A stretch of 39,644 nt of DNA, from positions 1 through 39,644 of the forward strand of contig CAITIX010000358.1 of NCBI GenBank assembly GCA_903892565.1, given 5' to 3'. Both the position numbers and the translations under genes were made by a program. The notes beneath the pieces are model-generated. The model did no database searches, was not told the origin of the DNA, and saw nothing but the letters and a program-made list of their open reading frames with translations. This document shows positions 25,351 through 33,394 of this stretch, one piece after another (within the stretch, counting starts at the first letter, position 1; the number at the start of each line of letters is the position of its first letter). The stretch is from an uncultured Acidobacteriia bacterium (GTDB taxonomy: Bacteria > Acidobacteriota > Terriglobia > Bryobacterales > Bryobacteraceae).

Positions 25351-25998
25351 TTATTGAAGACTCGCAGACAGATCCTGCGCCAATACATCAGCGCGGCGCG
25401 CCAGCCCAACGGCCGTTACTAGATCCTGCTGCCGCGCTTGTTCCGCCTGCATCATAAACGTGCGAATGCGAGCAACGATACCGGTCTGCTGCGGGGTGAG
25501 TTTTCGCCCTGCGGCCACAGCCAGGATCATGCGAACTCGCGCAAGGCTGTCGTCAAAGGCGCGATTGTAATCCCGCAGCTGTTCCGCCGTGAAGATTTGC
25601 CCGAGCCTCGGGCTCGCGGGCGACTCCACTGCAACCGGAGGTGGCGCAGGCCTGGGCGCCGCGACGACAGGAGGACGCCGGGGCGGCGCAGGTGGCGGCA
25701 AGTCGGGCATGCGAAACCCTACGACGGCACTGAGTTCGGCCGGAAACCAAATCATACAATTGCTGCTACAAACCCTTTCGGCGTCGTCGTAGACCCGAAC
25801 GAATACCGGCAGCTCCGGAACGGTCGGCAGCACGAAAGGTTTCTGCGGCGGGGGCACAAATCTGCGCGCCTGAATGTGCCGATGCGGAGCGCACGATATC
25901 GCCAAGAGAGATACGCCCACCAGCAGCATCACGTTGCGCGATTTGCATGACGCATGCGCTGCAACAACACCACGATGTGGAAATGGCGCTCTAAACAT
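25351..25998 (-). CDS. Proline-rich putative lipoprotein
   Basis: A 215-residue frame. The ATG at 25998 overlaps the histidine kinase stop by 8 nt and has a GGTGA 6 nt upstream; a second ATG at 25929 gives a tidier signal sequence directly before the lipobox-like LLAISC. A Pro-rich linker (PDLPPPAPPRRPP and a later PRPAPPP) joins to a helical C-terminus of about 85 residues with charged amphipathic pattern. Two cysteines occur in CSSNC. No family recognised. Its place as last gene of the two-component operon suggests an envelope accessory role. Confidence 0.6.
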   Translation of the reverse strand: MFRAPFPHRGVVAAHASCKSRNVMLLVGVSLLAISCAPHRHIQARRFVPPPQKPFVLPTVPELPVFVRVYDDAERVCSSNCMIWFPAELSAVVGFRMPDLPPPAPPRRPPVVAAPRPAPPPVAVESPASPRLGQIFTAEQLRDYNRAFDDSLARVRMILAVAAGRKLTPQQTGIVARIRTFMMQAEQARQQDLVTAVGLARRADVLAQDLSASLQ

Positions 25999-27583
25999 GG
26001 TGCATCACCGTGGCAGGAAATGTCATACGGAAGGTTGTGCCTCGGCCGGATTCGCTTTCAAAGTCGACAGTACCATTGTGCAATTGAACGGCACGGTATG
26101 TCATGGCGAGGCCGATGCCGGAGCCCTTTTCCTTCGTCGTAAAGTACAGCTGAAACACTTTTTCGCGGACCTGTGGTGGAATCCCGGGACCGTTGTCCCC
26201 CACAATCAGAATCACCGAATCGTCTGAGTTTTCGACCGCCACGCGCAAGCGGCCTCCGTTGGGCATCGCTTCCGGCTTCATGGCTTCCAAGGCGTTCGTC
26301 ATCAGATTCAGAATCGCCTGTTTCAACATGTCCGCGTCGCCGCGCATCCACGCCGGATGATCGGGCGTCTGGCACTGGAGAATCACGCCGGCACGCTCGG
26401 TTTGCGGCCTCATCAAATGCACCACCTCGCGCGCCAGAGCCGCCAGATCGAGCTCTTCAAAGTGGACCTCCACGGGACGCGAGAAATCGAGAAACGTCTT
26501 CACGACGCGATCCAGACGGCGAACCTCCCGCGAGAGCACATCAATCTCGGGGATCAATTCTTCTTCCGGCGCACCAGCGCTGGCACGGGCCTTCAACAGA
26601 TCCAGACGCAAGACAATCGCATTCAATGGATTCTTAATCTCGTGCGCTACGCCTCCCGTAATACGGCTGATGGCCGCGAGGCGCGTCGCGACGTCGAGCT
26701 GATTCGCCATGCGCTCGATCATCTCGTCCACGCTATGCTTTAGCGTCGTCGCCTGCTTCTGCGCGCCAGTGTATTGCTGACCCAGTATATTCAGCTTGCT
26801 TTCCAATGCCGCAAATTCCCGAGGGCCCTGTGGCGCACCGGCTTCGCCACTGCGGAACTGACCTTGCGAAATGCGGTCAATCGTGAGCTCGATGCGGCGC
26901 AGAGGGCGCAGAATGCGGCTCGTCGCGAGCACCGTAATCAGCAACGACGCCAGCAAGGCCGCGCCCGAGACTTCCGCCAACGTTTGCACCTCCGGCAGGA
27001 CCGCGCTGCGCAGCAAAACGCTGGACGCCACCACTTGCGTGGTGAACAATGGCTTCGCTTCGCCGGCAATTCCGAGCGGTACGTCGACTTGATAGTCCCG
27101 GCTGCGTGACATCAAATCGAGCAAACGGCGGTGAAAGGGCAGCGCCTGCCAATCGGTCAGCTTGGCGACTGCTGTCATGGGCGAGCCCGCTCGCGATGGA
27201 TTGGACGACGCGAGCACGTTACCGCTGGCGTCTGCCACGTTGATCTCGACCAATGCAGCCGAAAGAGCCATGGTGCGCTCCAGCATCGCCGTGATGTCCG
27301 GATCGCTGCTGACCGCTTCCGCCCATTGCGACTCGACACTCTGCGATTCGGCAGGATGAGGTGCGGCGCTGTTATGAGGATCGTTGGCATGAAAATCGTT
27401 GGTATGACGATTCAGGTGATCCACTATAAACGCGTTCACCTGCTGGCTGGCCAGCTCGCTCCGCTCAATGGCCGACGCGGAAAGCGAGTTCACCAGCCGA
27501 TCCAGATACAACGCGGATAGGGCGGCTGATACGATCGCCACCACAAGCACGATTAGAATCACCAGGCGGATTCTCAGCGACAT
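25991..27583 (-). CDS. Membrane sensor histidine kinase (NtrB type)
   Basis: A 530-residue kinase. The ATG at 27583 has AGGTGG at the right spacing, and a GTG at 27592 is the alternative. TM1 is at about 6-27, followed by a periplasmic sensor domain of about 150 residues, TM2 and a HAMP domain. The DHp box GGVAHEIKNPLNA has the phospho-accepting H314. The ATPase domain has N in NALEAM, DNGPGIP and GSGIGLAM. Expected role: autophosphorylation on an envelope signal and transfer to the NtrC-type regulator encoded upstream. Confidence 0.93.
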   Translation of the reverse strand: MSLRIRLVILIVLVVAIVSAALSALYLDRLVNSLSASAIERSELASQQVNAFIVDHLNRHTNDFHANDPHNSAAPHPAESQSVESQWAEAVSSDPDITAMLERTMALSAALVEINVADASGNVLASSNPSRAGSPMTAVAKLTDWQALPFHRRLLDLMSRSRDYQVDVPLGIAGEAKPLFTTQVVASSVLLRSAVLPEVQTLAEVSGAALLASLLITVLATSRILRPLRRIELTIDRISQGQFRSGEAGAPQGPREFAALESKLNILGQQYTGAQKQATTLKHSVDEMIERMANQLDVATRLAAISRITGGVAHEIKNPLNAIVLRLDLLKARASAGAPEEELIPEIDVLSREVRRLDRVVKTFLDFSRPVEVHFEELDLAALAREVVHLMRPQTERAGVILQCQTPDHPAWMRGDADMLKQAILNLMTNALEAMKPEAMPNGGRLRVAVENSDDSVILIVGDNGPGIPPQVREKVFQLYFTTKEKGSGIGLAMTYRAVQLHNGTVDFESESGRGTTFRMTFPATVMHHV

Positions 27584-27607
27584 CCAGGCCACCTATGTGT
27601 CAAGTAG

Positions 27608-27652
27608 CCCGTCATGAAACAACCATTCATGCAACAGCCCGTCATGAAGCAG
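27608..27652. repeat. 15-bp tandem repeat, three units, at the regulator/kinase junction
   Basis: Three 15-bp units: CCCGTCATGAAACAA, CCATTCATGCAACAG and CCCGTCATGAAGCAG. Each has ATG at the same phase. The third unit contains the stop codon of the response regulator. On the plus strand the units would read PVMKQ/PFMQQ/PVMKQ, but a TAG precedes them and no ribosome-binding site is seen. A similar 15-bp array begins tilS. Confidence 0.55.
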
Positions 27653-29057
27653 CCGGCACATCGTGCGTGCCATACTCCTTCAATTTATTGAAGAGCGTTT
27701 TTTGGCTGATGCCCAAAATCTCTGCCGCGCGTGTTTTGTTGTTCTTGGTGTGATCCAGCGTGAGCTCGATCAACGCGCGCTCTGCCTGCTCCACGGTGGT
27801 TCCCACGGCAAGATGAAGTTCGGCGCCGTCCGCCGTGGGCGTCGCCGGGCGCCCGGCAGGCGCAGACGCTCCGCTCCAGGCCGGAGGAAGATGCTGGGGA
27901 CGAATCGTACCCTCGCCTGCCAAGATCGTCGCGCGCTCCACCGCATTGCGCAATTCGCGAATGTTGCCGGGCCATGAATGCGCCATCAGGCGCTCCATCG
28001 CTTCGGGAGACGCATCGGTCACGCGGGTGCCATGCTTGCGATTCACCGATTCCAACAGCGCCGCGAGCAGCGCCGGAATATCTTCCTTGCGCTCGCGCAA
28101 CGGCGGCAGCGGAATTGGAAACACATTCAGGCGATAGAACAAATCCTCGCGAAAGCGCCCTTCGCGGATCGCCACGTCCAAGGGAGCATTCGTCGACGCC
28201 AACACCCGCACGTCCAGCTGAATTTCGCTTTTGCCACCCAGGCGCCGGACGCGTTGATCTTCCAGGACACGCAACAATTTCGCTTGCGTGGCCGAAGGCA
28301 TGTCGCCGATTTCGTCCAAGAGGACCGTGCCGTTTTGCGCGAGCTCGAAGCATCCCGCGCGACGTTCCACAGCTCCCGTAAACGCGCCTTTTTCGTGTCC
28401 GAAGAGTTCGCTTTCCATCAACGTATCGGGCATGGCCGCGCAATTGATCGCCACAAAGGGCCCGGCAGCCCGGGGACTCAGCGAGTGAATCGCCCTGGCC
28501 GCCAATTCCTTCCCCGTACCGCTCTCGCCGGTGATCAAGACAGCCGCCCGACTGGGCGCGACTTGCTGGATTAAGGTAAAAACTTCCTGCATCTTTTTCG
28601 AGGTACCGGTCATTTCTCCCAGGTAGCCGTGGTAGCTCAACTCACGCCGCAAGGTGTCGGCTTGCTCGGTCAAGCGGCTTTGCGCCGCACCACGCTCGAT
28701 CAACAAGCGGAGCGCCTGCGATTGCACGGGCTTTTCCAGGAACCAGAATGCCCCGAGATCGTGGATGGTCGCTACCGCAGTTTCTAAATTCCCAAAGGCA
28801 GTTTGCACGATCGCGGCCGCCGGATGTCCCACTTCTTTCAAGTGGCGCAACAGCTCCTGGCCCGTCATTCGGGGCATATTCAGGTCCGTGACGATCACGT
28901 GCGCGGGGAAGGTCGCCAGCTTTTCCAGCGCCTCCTGACCATCGGCCGCCGTTTCGACCGAATAGCCCCACAGAGCAATCATGCTGGCAAGCGCGGTGCG
29001 CTGATTCTCTTCGTCGTCTACGACCAGAACTCGAATGACCGTTTTCTGCGTGTGCAT
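27642..29057 (-). CDS. NtrC-family response regulator, sigma54 activator
   Basis: A 471-residue regulator. The receiver domain has D14/D15, phospho-acceptor D58 and K109. The AAA+ domain has Walker A GESGTGKE (177-184), GAFTGA (224-229) for sigma54 contact, and Walker B LLDEIGD (246-252). The C-terminus carries a Fis-type HTH (about 440-465, NKTRAAEILGISQKTLFNKL). It should activate sigma54 promoters by ATP hydrolysis when phosphorylated. AGGAG precedes the ATG. It is upstream of its kinase and diverges from the exported RGD-rich gene, which has a candidate -24/-12 promoter. Confidence 0.95.
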   Translation of the reverse strand: MHTQKTVIRVLVVDDEENQRTALASMIALWGYSVETAADGQEALEKLATFPAHVIVTDLNMPRMTGQELLRHLKEVGHPAAAIVQTAFGNLETAVATIHDLGAFWFLEKPVQSQALRLLIERGAAQSRLTEQADTLRRELSYHGYLGEMTGTSKKMQEVFTLIQQVAPSRAAVLITGESGTGKELAARAIHSLSPRAAGPFVAINCAAMPDTLMESELFGHEKGAFTGAVERRAGCFELAQNGTVLLDEIGDMPSATQAKLLRVLEDQRVRRLGGKSEIQLDVRVLASTNAPLDVAIREGRFREDLFYRLNVFPIPLPPLRERKEDIPALLAALLESVNRKHGTRVTDASPEAMERLMAHSWPGNIRELRNAVERATILAGEGTIRPQHLPPAWSGASAPAGRPATPTADGAELHLAVGTTVEQAERALIELTLDHTKNNKTRAAEILGISQKTLFNKLKEYGTHDVPAAS

Positions 29058-29101
29058 GATGGCATCTCCTATTGTGGCAGTCTATTTTCGCAGCGGTCTA
29101 T

Positions 29102-29117
29102 TCCCCACAATTGGGGA
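29102..29117. promoter_or_regulatory. Palindrome TCCCCA-N4-TGGGGA, candidate activator site
   Basis: A perfect 6+6 inverted repeat around CAAT. Its centre is about 82 nt upstream of the expected start of the -24/-12 promoter at 29165-29181, where NtrC-type enhancer sites are typically found. It also lies about 45-60 nt before the regulator's own start codon, so autoregulation is possible. Confidence 0.4.
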
Positions 29118-29164
29118 CCCCAACTGCGCTACGGCAAGCATTTAGTTTTTTTCACCTGCATGCA

Positions 29165-29181
29165 TTGGCCCAAATCGTGCA
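29165..29181 (+). promoter_or_regulatory. Candidate sigma54 (-24/-12) promoter
   Basis: TTGGCCCA-N4-GTGCA places GG and GC 12 nt apart, as required for sigma54. It differs from TTGGCACG-N4-TTGCA at three positions. The expected start site lies about 16 nt before the ATG at 29208. The adjacent gene encodes a sigma54 activator, which supports the call. Confidence 0.45.
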
Positions 29182-29207
29182 TGATGGAAGCAACGAGGAT
29201 TCAGAAG

Positions 29208-30026
29208 ATGCGTACATACGGAAAACTACTCGCGGTGGCGGCCATCGCTACGCTGCCCGCCGCGGCACAAGTGATGGAACGACGGGCGTCGATCGGCAAC
29301 GGCCAGCCCGGCGGGCCGGGAAAATGCACGATCGAAGTGGTGGTGGACGTCACCGCCGAAGTTCAGATCAGCGGCGATCGTGCATTGCTCCGCACGCTGG
29401 CCGGTCAGCCCTCGCAATGGCGTCGGTTTGAATGCAGCTCGGCGATGCCGGCTCGTCCTTACGGCTTTCGTTTTTCCGGCGTGGATGGACGTGGCCGCCA
29501 GCAGTTGATGGCCGATCCTGGCCGGAATGGAACCGCCGTGATTCGCATTGATGACCAACAGGGCGGCTCTGAAGGCTATACGTTCGACATTACGTGGGAA
29601 GGCGTCGGTGGGGGGCAGTCGGGTCCTCCGGTCGGCATCATCCAGCCGCGGCGCGATGGAAATGACGATCGCGGCTTCGGCGGAGACAACCGGGGCTTCG
29701 AGAACCGTGGGGGCGATAACCGGGGCTTCGACGATCGTGACCGTCGCTTTGATAACCGTACTGCGATCCGGCCCTACGAAGCGCAAGAAGCCGTGCAGGC
29801 TTGTCAAGACGCGGCCATCGATGTTGCCATCAAACGTTACCGCGCACAAAACGTGGTCGTTCGCCGTTCTGCCATCGATGACGGTCCGGGACGCAACGAT
29901 TGGGTCGTGGGAACGCTCGAATCACGCCGGGGGCGCGATTGGGATACCTTCCGCTTTTCGTGCTCCGTCGACTTCCGTGCGCGTACCATGCGCTCTGTGA
30001 ATGTGGATCCGGCGGGACGCCGATAG
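29208..30026 (+). CDS. Secreted protein with Arg/Gly/Asp-rich repeat region
   Basis: A 272-residue protein. GAGGA lies 8 nt before the ATG, followed by a signal peptide (about 5-20, ending PAAAQ). Residues about 40-140 form a folded-looking domain with C40 and C76. Residues 152-184 are a low-complexity stretch of DNRGF-type units (DRGFGGDNRGFENRGGDNRGF). The C-terminal 85 residues have two more Cys (C199 and one in FSCSV) and end in RSVNVDP. The long open frame upstream of 29208 antisense to the regulator is not used. Family unrecognised. A sigma54 promoter and adjacent two-component system suggest stress- or envelope-linked control. Confidence 0.7.
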   Translation: MRTYGKLLAVAAIATLPAAAQVMERRASIGNGQPGGPGKCTIEVVVDVTAEVQISGDRALLRTLAGQPSQWRRFECSSAMPARPYGFRFSGVDGRGRQQLMADPGRNGTAVIRIDDQQGGSEGYTFDITWEGVGGGQSGPPVGIIQPRRDGNDDRGFGGDNRGFENRGGDNRGFDDRDRRFDNRTAIRPYEAQEAVQACQDAAIDVAIKRYRAQNVVVRRSAIDDGPGRNDWVVGTLESRRGRDWDTFRFSCSVDFRARTMRSVNVDPAGRR

Positions 30027-30082
30027 CGAATATTTCCGACGTTGCTTATGACGTTACTTAGGCGGCCTGTGGATTTTCGGGA

Positions 30083-30364
30083 TCAGGCCCGTGCGGGCGT
30101 GAGTTCGTAAAGATCGCGCACGCGCGAAGTCTGTATCACGCCCAGCGTAGGATGGACAAACTCCATCTTCATGCCGCGCCCAATGTAGCGGAGCTTGATC
30201 ATCGGCGTGCCCCAAGTGGAGCCAGACAGATGCACGCGCACCGGCTGGGGACAGATCTCCGGATGCCCACTGATGGTCATTTCGCCGTCGCCTTCATAGA
30301 TGACGCGATATGTATGATAGTGCGTCAGCACTTCGAGCTGCGTACCGGGCGGTAGTTCGTTCAT
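30083..30364 (-). CDS. Small conserved protein of unknown function
   Basis: A 93-residue protein when started at the ATG at 30362-30364, which has GGAG 5 nt upstream. The frame stays open to an ATG at 30478 without good Shine-Dalgarno, adding 38 residues (MDLVDHIANQ...). The sequence is beta-rich: LEVLTHYHTYRVIYEG, ISGHPEICPQPVRV, LSGSTWG and MKMEFVHP. A pattern with a HYHTY strand and a GSTWG turn seems conserved in acidobacterial proteins I recall, but no function is known. It diverges from the agu operon. Confidence 0.55.
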   Translation of the reverse strand: MNELPPGTQLEVLTHYHTYRVIYEGDGEMTISGHPEICPQPVRVHLSGSTWGTPMIKLRYIGRGMKMEFVHPTLGVIQTSRVRDLYELTPARA

Positions 30365-30513
30365 GTTTACTCCGCCGTCGACTTCCGACTGACAAATCGC
30401 TCGATTGATGCCGTCATCAAAATTCGGATGAGGCCGGAAGAAATCGTCCTGATTCGCGATATGGTCGACTAAGTCCATTGCTTTTATTATCACCCAGCAA
30501 AGTGGCGTCCGCT

Positions 30514-30546
30514 GGTAGCTCGGGCGGCTTGCGCCCAGCTGGCACC
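30514..30546. repeat. GGGCG/CGCCC hairpin upstream of aguB
   Basis: GGT-AGCT-C-GGGCG, loop GCTTG, then CGCCC-AGCT and ACC. The stem has 9 pairs plus an unpaired C, and the outer GGT/ACC can pair after an internal GGC. It lies in the 159-nt gap between the divergent small protein and aguB. It could be a member of a dispersed repeat family or a leader structure. Confidence 0.4.
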
Positions 30547-30637
30547 AAGGGGCGACGGAGATCTTCACGAAAATCGACACGAGATCGAAATACTTCTAAA
30601 TGGACTCATCGGAGAGGATCGGGCACAATGATAGTTT

Positions 30638-31540
30638 ATGCCGCACGCTCCTCAGTTTCGGATCGGCCTGGTGCAAACCAGCTGCTCCCTGGACCCGAAC
30701 GAGAATCTGGTAAAGACCGAGCAACACATTCGTCAGGCCGCGGCGCAGGGCGCGCAGGTGATCTGCACTCAGGAACTGTTCCGGTCGCGCTATTTCTGCC
30801 GTGAGGAAAATCACGACAACTTCTCGTTGGCCGAACCCATTCCGGGCCCGTCCACGGAGAGCCTCGGCGCGCTGGCCCGGGAATTAGGAGTCGTGATCGT
30901 GGCGTCATTGTTCGAGCGCCGCGCAGCGGGCTTGTATCACAACACCGTGGCCGTGCTCTCAACCGACGGCAACGTGATGGGGATGTATCGCAAGATGCAC
31001 ATCCCGGACGATCCTCTTTATTACGAGAAGTTTTATTTCACGCCCGGCGACTTAGGCTTTGTCAACTTCGATACGCCGTTCGGCCGCATCGGCGTGCTCA
31101 TTTGCTGGGATCAGTGGTATCCCGAGGCCGCGCGCCTGACCGCTCTTGCGGGCGCCAACGTTTTGTTCTATCCCACGGCCATCGGCTGGCACCCGGGCGA
31201 AAAAGCCGAATTCGGTGCCGCACAGTTGGATGCGTGGCAAACGATTCAGCGCAGCCATGCCATCGCCAACGGTGTTTACGTGGCCGCCGCCAATCGCGTG
31301 GGCTTCGAAGGCCCGCCGAAAGCAAATCCTGCGGATACGGGAATCGAATTCTGGGGATCTTCCTTTATCTGCGATCCCTTCGGCCGCGTGCTCGCCCAGG
31401 CGTCCACCGATAAGGAAGAAGTATTAGTCGCCGACTGTGATCCCGCGAAGGTGGATGAAACGCGGCTGCACTGGCCGTTCCTGCGCGACCGCCGCATTGA
31501 CGCTTATGGACCGATCGTAAACCGATGGCGCGATCAATAA
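30638..31540 (+). CDS. aguB: N-carbamoylputrescine amidase
   Basis: A 300-residue nitrilase-fold enzyme hydrolysing N-carbamoylputrescine to putrescine, CO2 and ammonia. The catalytic triad is E46 (TQELF), K119 (YRKMHIP) and C156 (ICWDQWYPE). The IPDDPLYYEKFYFTPGD and GWHPGEK segments are typical of AguB and not of general nitrilases. It has no strong Shine-Dalgarno. Its stop overlaps the aguA start by one base (TAATG), so the two are translated as a pair. Agmatine would come from arginine decarboxylation elsewhere. Confidence 0.93.
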   Translation: MPHAPQFRIGLVQTSCSLDPNENLVKTEQHIRQAAAQGAQVICTQELFRSRYFCREENHDNFSLAEPIPGPSTESLGALARELGVVIVASLFERRAAGLYHNTVAVLSTDGNVMGMYRKMHIPDDPLYYEKFYFTPGDLGFVNFDTPFGRIGVLICWDQWYPEAARLTALAGANVLFYPTAIGWHPGEKAEFGAAQLDAWQTIQRSHAIANGVYVAAANRVGFEGPPKANPADTGIEFWGSSFICDPFGRVLAQASTDKEEVLVADCDPAKVDETRLHWPFLRDRRIDAYGPIVNRWRDQ

Positions 31541-32592
31541 TGTGCAAAGTCACTGTCAAGACGCCGCGGCAGTTGGGATATCGCATGCCCGCCGAATGGG
31601 AGCCGCACGAGGCAACATGGCTTGCGTGGCCTCACGAGAAATCCGATTGGCCCGGCAAGTTTGCGCCGATCCCGTGGATCTATGGAGAAATCGTCCGCCT
31701 GTTGACGCGGGTCGAGCGAGTGCGCATTCTGGTGGATGGTCACGCGGGCGAACAGGCCGTGCGCCGCGTCCTAAAGAAAACGCATGCGGACATGGCCGCG
31801 GTGGATTTCTTCCATCACGCGACGGATCGCAGCTGGACGCGCGATTTCTGTCCGATCTTCGTGAAGAACAAATCCGGCGAGGTCGCAATCACCGATTGGG
31901 AGTTCAACGGCTGGGCCAAGTACGACAACTACAAACGCGATAACGCCGTCCCGCAAGCGATTGCCGAACGCTATGGCATGACGCGTTTCGAGCCGGGACT
32001 TGTTCTGGAAGGCGGCAGCATCGACGTCAACGGCGCCGGAAAATTACTGACGACCGAAGAGTGTTTGCTGTCCGACGTGCAAGCTCGCAATCCCGGTCTT
32101 TCGCGGCGGCAGATTGAAAAAGCACTCGCCGATAACCTGGCCGCGACGGAAGTGATCTGGCTGGGGCGCGGCATTGAAGGCGACGACACGCACGGCCACG
32201 TGGACGACATCGCGCGATTTACGTCACCGGATTCCGTCGTTTTGGCGGTGGAGCCCGACAAGACCAACAACAATCACGAACCGCTGCAAGAAAACGTAGC
32301 CCGTTTGCGAGCGCGCGGCGATCTGAAAATCGCGACGCTGCCCTGCCCTGAGCCCGTGTATTTCGACGGCCAACTGCTTCCGGCGAGCTACGCGAATTTC
32401 TACATCGCCAATCGGATGGTGCTGGTGCCGGTGTTTGGAGATCGAAACGATAGCGTGGCATTGAAGACGCTGGAACGATTATTCCCGGATCGCGAAGTGA
32501 TTGGGATTTATTGCCGCGATCTCGTGCTGGGGCTGGGAACGCTGCATTGCATGACGCAGCAGGAACCGGCCTATTGGACGCTCTGGCCCTAG
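31540..32592 (+). CDS. aguA: Agmatine deiminase
   Basis: A 350-residue guanidino-group deiminase converting agmatine to N-carbamoylputrescine and ammonia. The start ATG overlaps the aguB stop (TAATG); an upstream ATG at 31525 would overlap by 16 nt. Family marks are YRMPAEWEPHEATWLAWP, WTRDFCPIFV, EGGSIDVNG, DDTHGHVDDIARF and the nucleophile C337 in TLHCMTQQEP. Together with AguB it completes the two-step arginine-derived putrescine route. It is followed 13 nt later by the 89-bp palindromic repeat, copy B. Confidence 0.94.
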   Translation: MCKVTVKTPRQLGYRMPAEWEPHEATWLAWPHEKSDWPGKFAPIPWIYGEIVRLLTRVERVRILVDGHAGEQAVRRVLKKTHADMAAVDFFHHATDRSWTRDFCPIFVKNKSGEVAITDWEFNGWAKYDNYKRDNAVPQAIAERYGMTRFEPGLVLEGGSIDVNGAGKLLTTEECLLSDVQARNPGLSRRQIEKALADNLAATEVIWLGRGIEGDDTHGHVDDIARFTSPDSVVLAVEPDKTNNNHEPLQENVARLRARGDLKIATLPCPEPVYFDGQLLPASYANFYIANRMVLVPVFGDRNDSVALKTLERLFPDREVIGIYCRDLVLGLGTLHCMTQQEPAYWTLWP

Positions 32593-32605
32593 TGACTAAG
32601 GCCAC

Positions 32606-32693
32606 GGAAAAACCCCGCACGTCAGTGCAGAGCTACATCTACAGGCACGATAACGCTTGAATGTATCCCCGGACTTACGTCCGAGGTTCTACC
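32606..32693 (+). repeat. Palindromic intergenic repeat, copy B
   Basis: Aligns end to end with 10026-10114. Both start with GG and a run of A before ACCCCG, share a TGTATCCCCGGACT block, and end GGTT-x-x-ACC. The first small hairpin is weaker here than in copy A because of base changes. The orientation and position after a stop codon are the same as in copy A. Confidence 0.7.
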
Positions 32694-32722
32694 GGCGCTC
32701 GGCTAAAAAGACGCGCCTGCTG

Positions 32723-33394
32723 TTAAAACACACGTTTTGACAAGCGCTCTACGGAAAACTTCGCTGTGTCGGCCACAGCCATCACGGTCATCACGCCCGC
32801 TTGCACTGGATCCGTAACCACCAGATCCGAGGCATCGGGAACGCTGCCCGCCATGTTGAGGCTGACCACCAGAATCCCCAGCGCGCGGACTTCGCGCACG
32901 GCGTGTTCGATCTCGCCGCCCATCAGAGAGCCGGCCATCACCATGGCTTTCACGCGAGGCAGGCGCGCGGCCGCGCGCACCGCGGCGGCCAGCGGTTTTT
33001 CACCGACCAGAGGAATCGTATCCACAGAGATGTGTTCGCCGCGAATGTTGTGCCGATCCGCTTCGAGAATCGCGCCGAGTGCTACCTGCCCGACCTGCGC
33101 GCCGCCGCCCACAATAATGATGCGCTTACCGTAAATCTGGTCCATCGTATCGACCAGGAGCGCGCCCTGCACGGTTTCCAGCTTACGAAGTTCTTCGATC
33201 ATGGCCGATGGATCGCCCGCAAATTCAATTTCGAAATAGATACGCGCATGGGTGTGCGCGGCGCCGATGATTTCGACGCTATCGATATTTCCTTCGTGAC
33301 GCGCGATCACGCCCGTCAGCTGGTGCAAGATGCCCGGGCCGGATATCGCCCGCACTTCCACGCCGATCTTCTTACTCGCAACAGGATTCGCCAT
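32723..33394 (-). CDS. ACT-domain protein with DUF5612-like C-terminal domain
   Basis: A 223-residue protein. GGAGGT lies 6 nt upstream of the ATG, and the start overlaps the kdsC stop by one base (TGATG). Residues 10-85 are an ACT domain (IGVEVRAISGPGILHQLTGVIARHE), a small-ligand sensor fold. Residues 88-223 contain GGGAQVG (96-102) and segments HISVDTIPLVGE and GSVPDASDLVVTDPVQAG. I recall this two-domain form mainly from methanogens, with the second domain called DUF5612. No activity is known. The overlap with kdsC suggests co-translation and perhaps a regulatory link, but that is inference. Confidence 0.78.
   Translation of the reverse strand: MANPVASKKIGVEVRAISGPGILHQLTGVIARHEGNIDSVEIIGAAHTHARIYFEIEFAGDPSAMIEELRKLETVQGALLVDTMDQIYGKRIIIVGGGAQVGQVALGAILEADRHNIRGEHISVDTIPLVGEKPLAAAVRAAARLPRVKAMVMAGSLMGGEIEHAVREVRALGILVVSLNMAGSVPDASDLVVTDPVQAGVMTVMAVADTAKFSVERLSKRVF

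Noticed and set aside
27614-27691. Plus-strand micro-ORF over the 15-bp repeats (MKQPFMQQ...)
   Set aside because: An in-frame TAG lies just upstream, there is no ribosome-binding site, and it is antisense to the regulator end and gap.
28803-29207. N-terminal extension of the DNRGF protein antisense to the response regulator
   Set aside because: The regulator is clearly coding on the other strand, and GAGGA plus a signal peptide mark the start at 29208.
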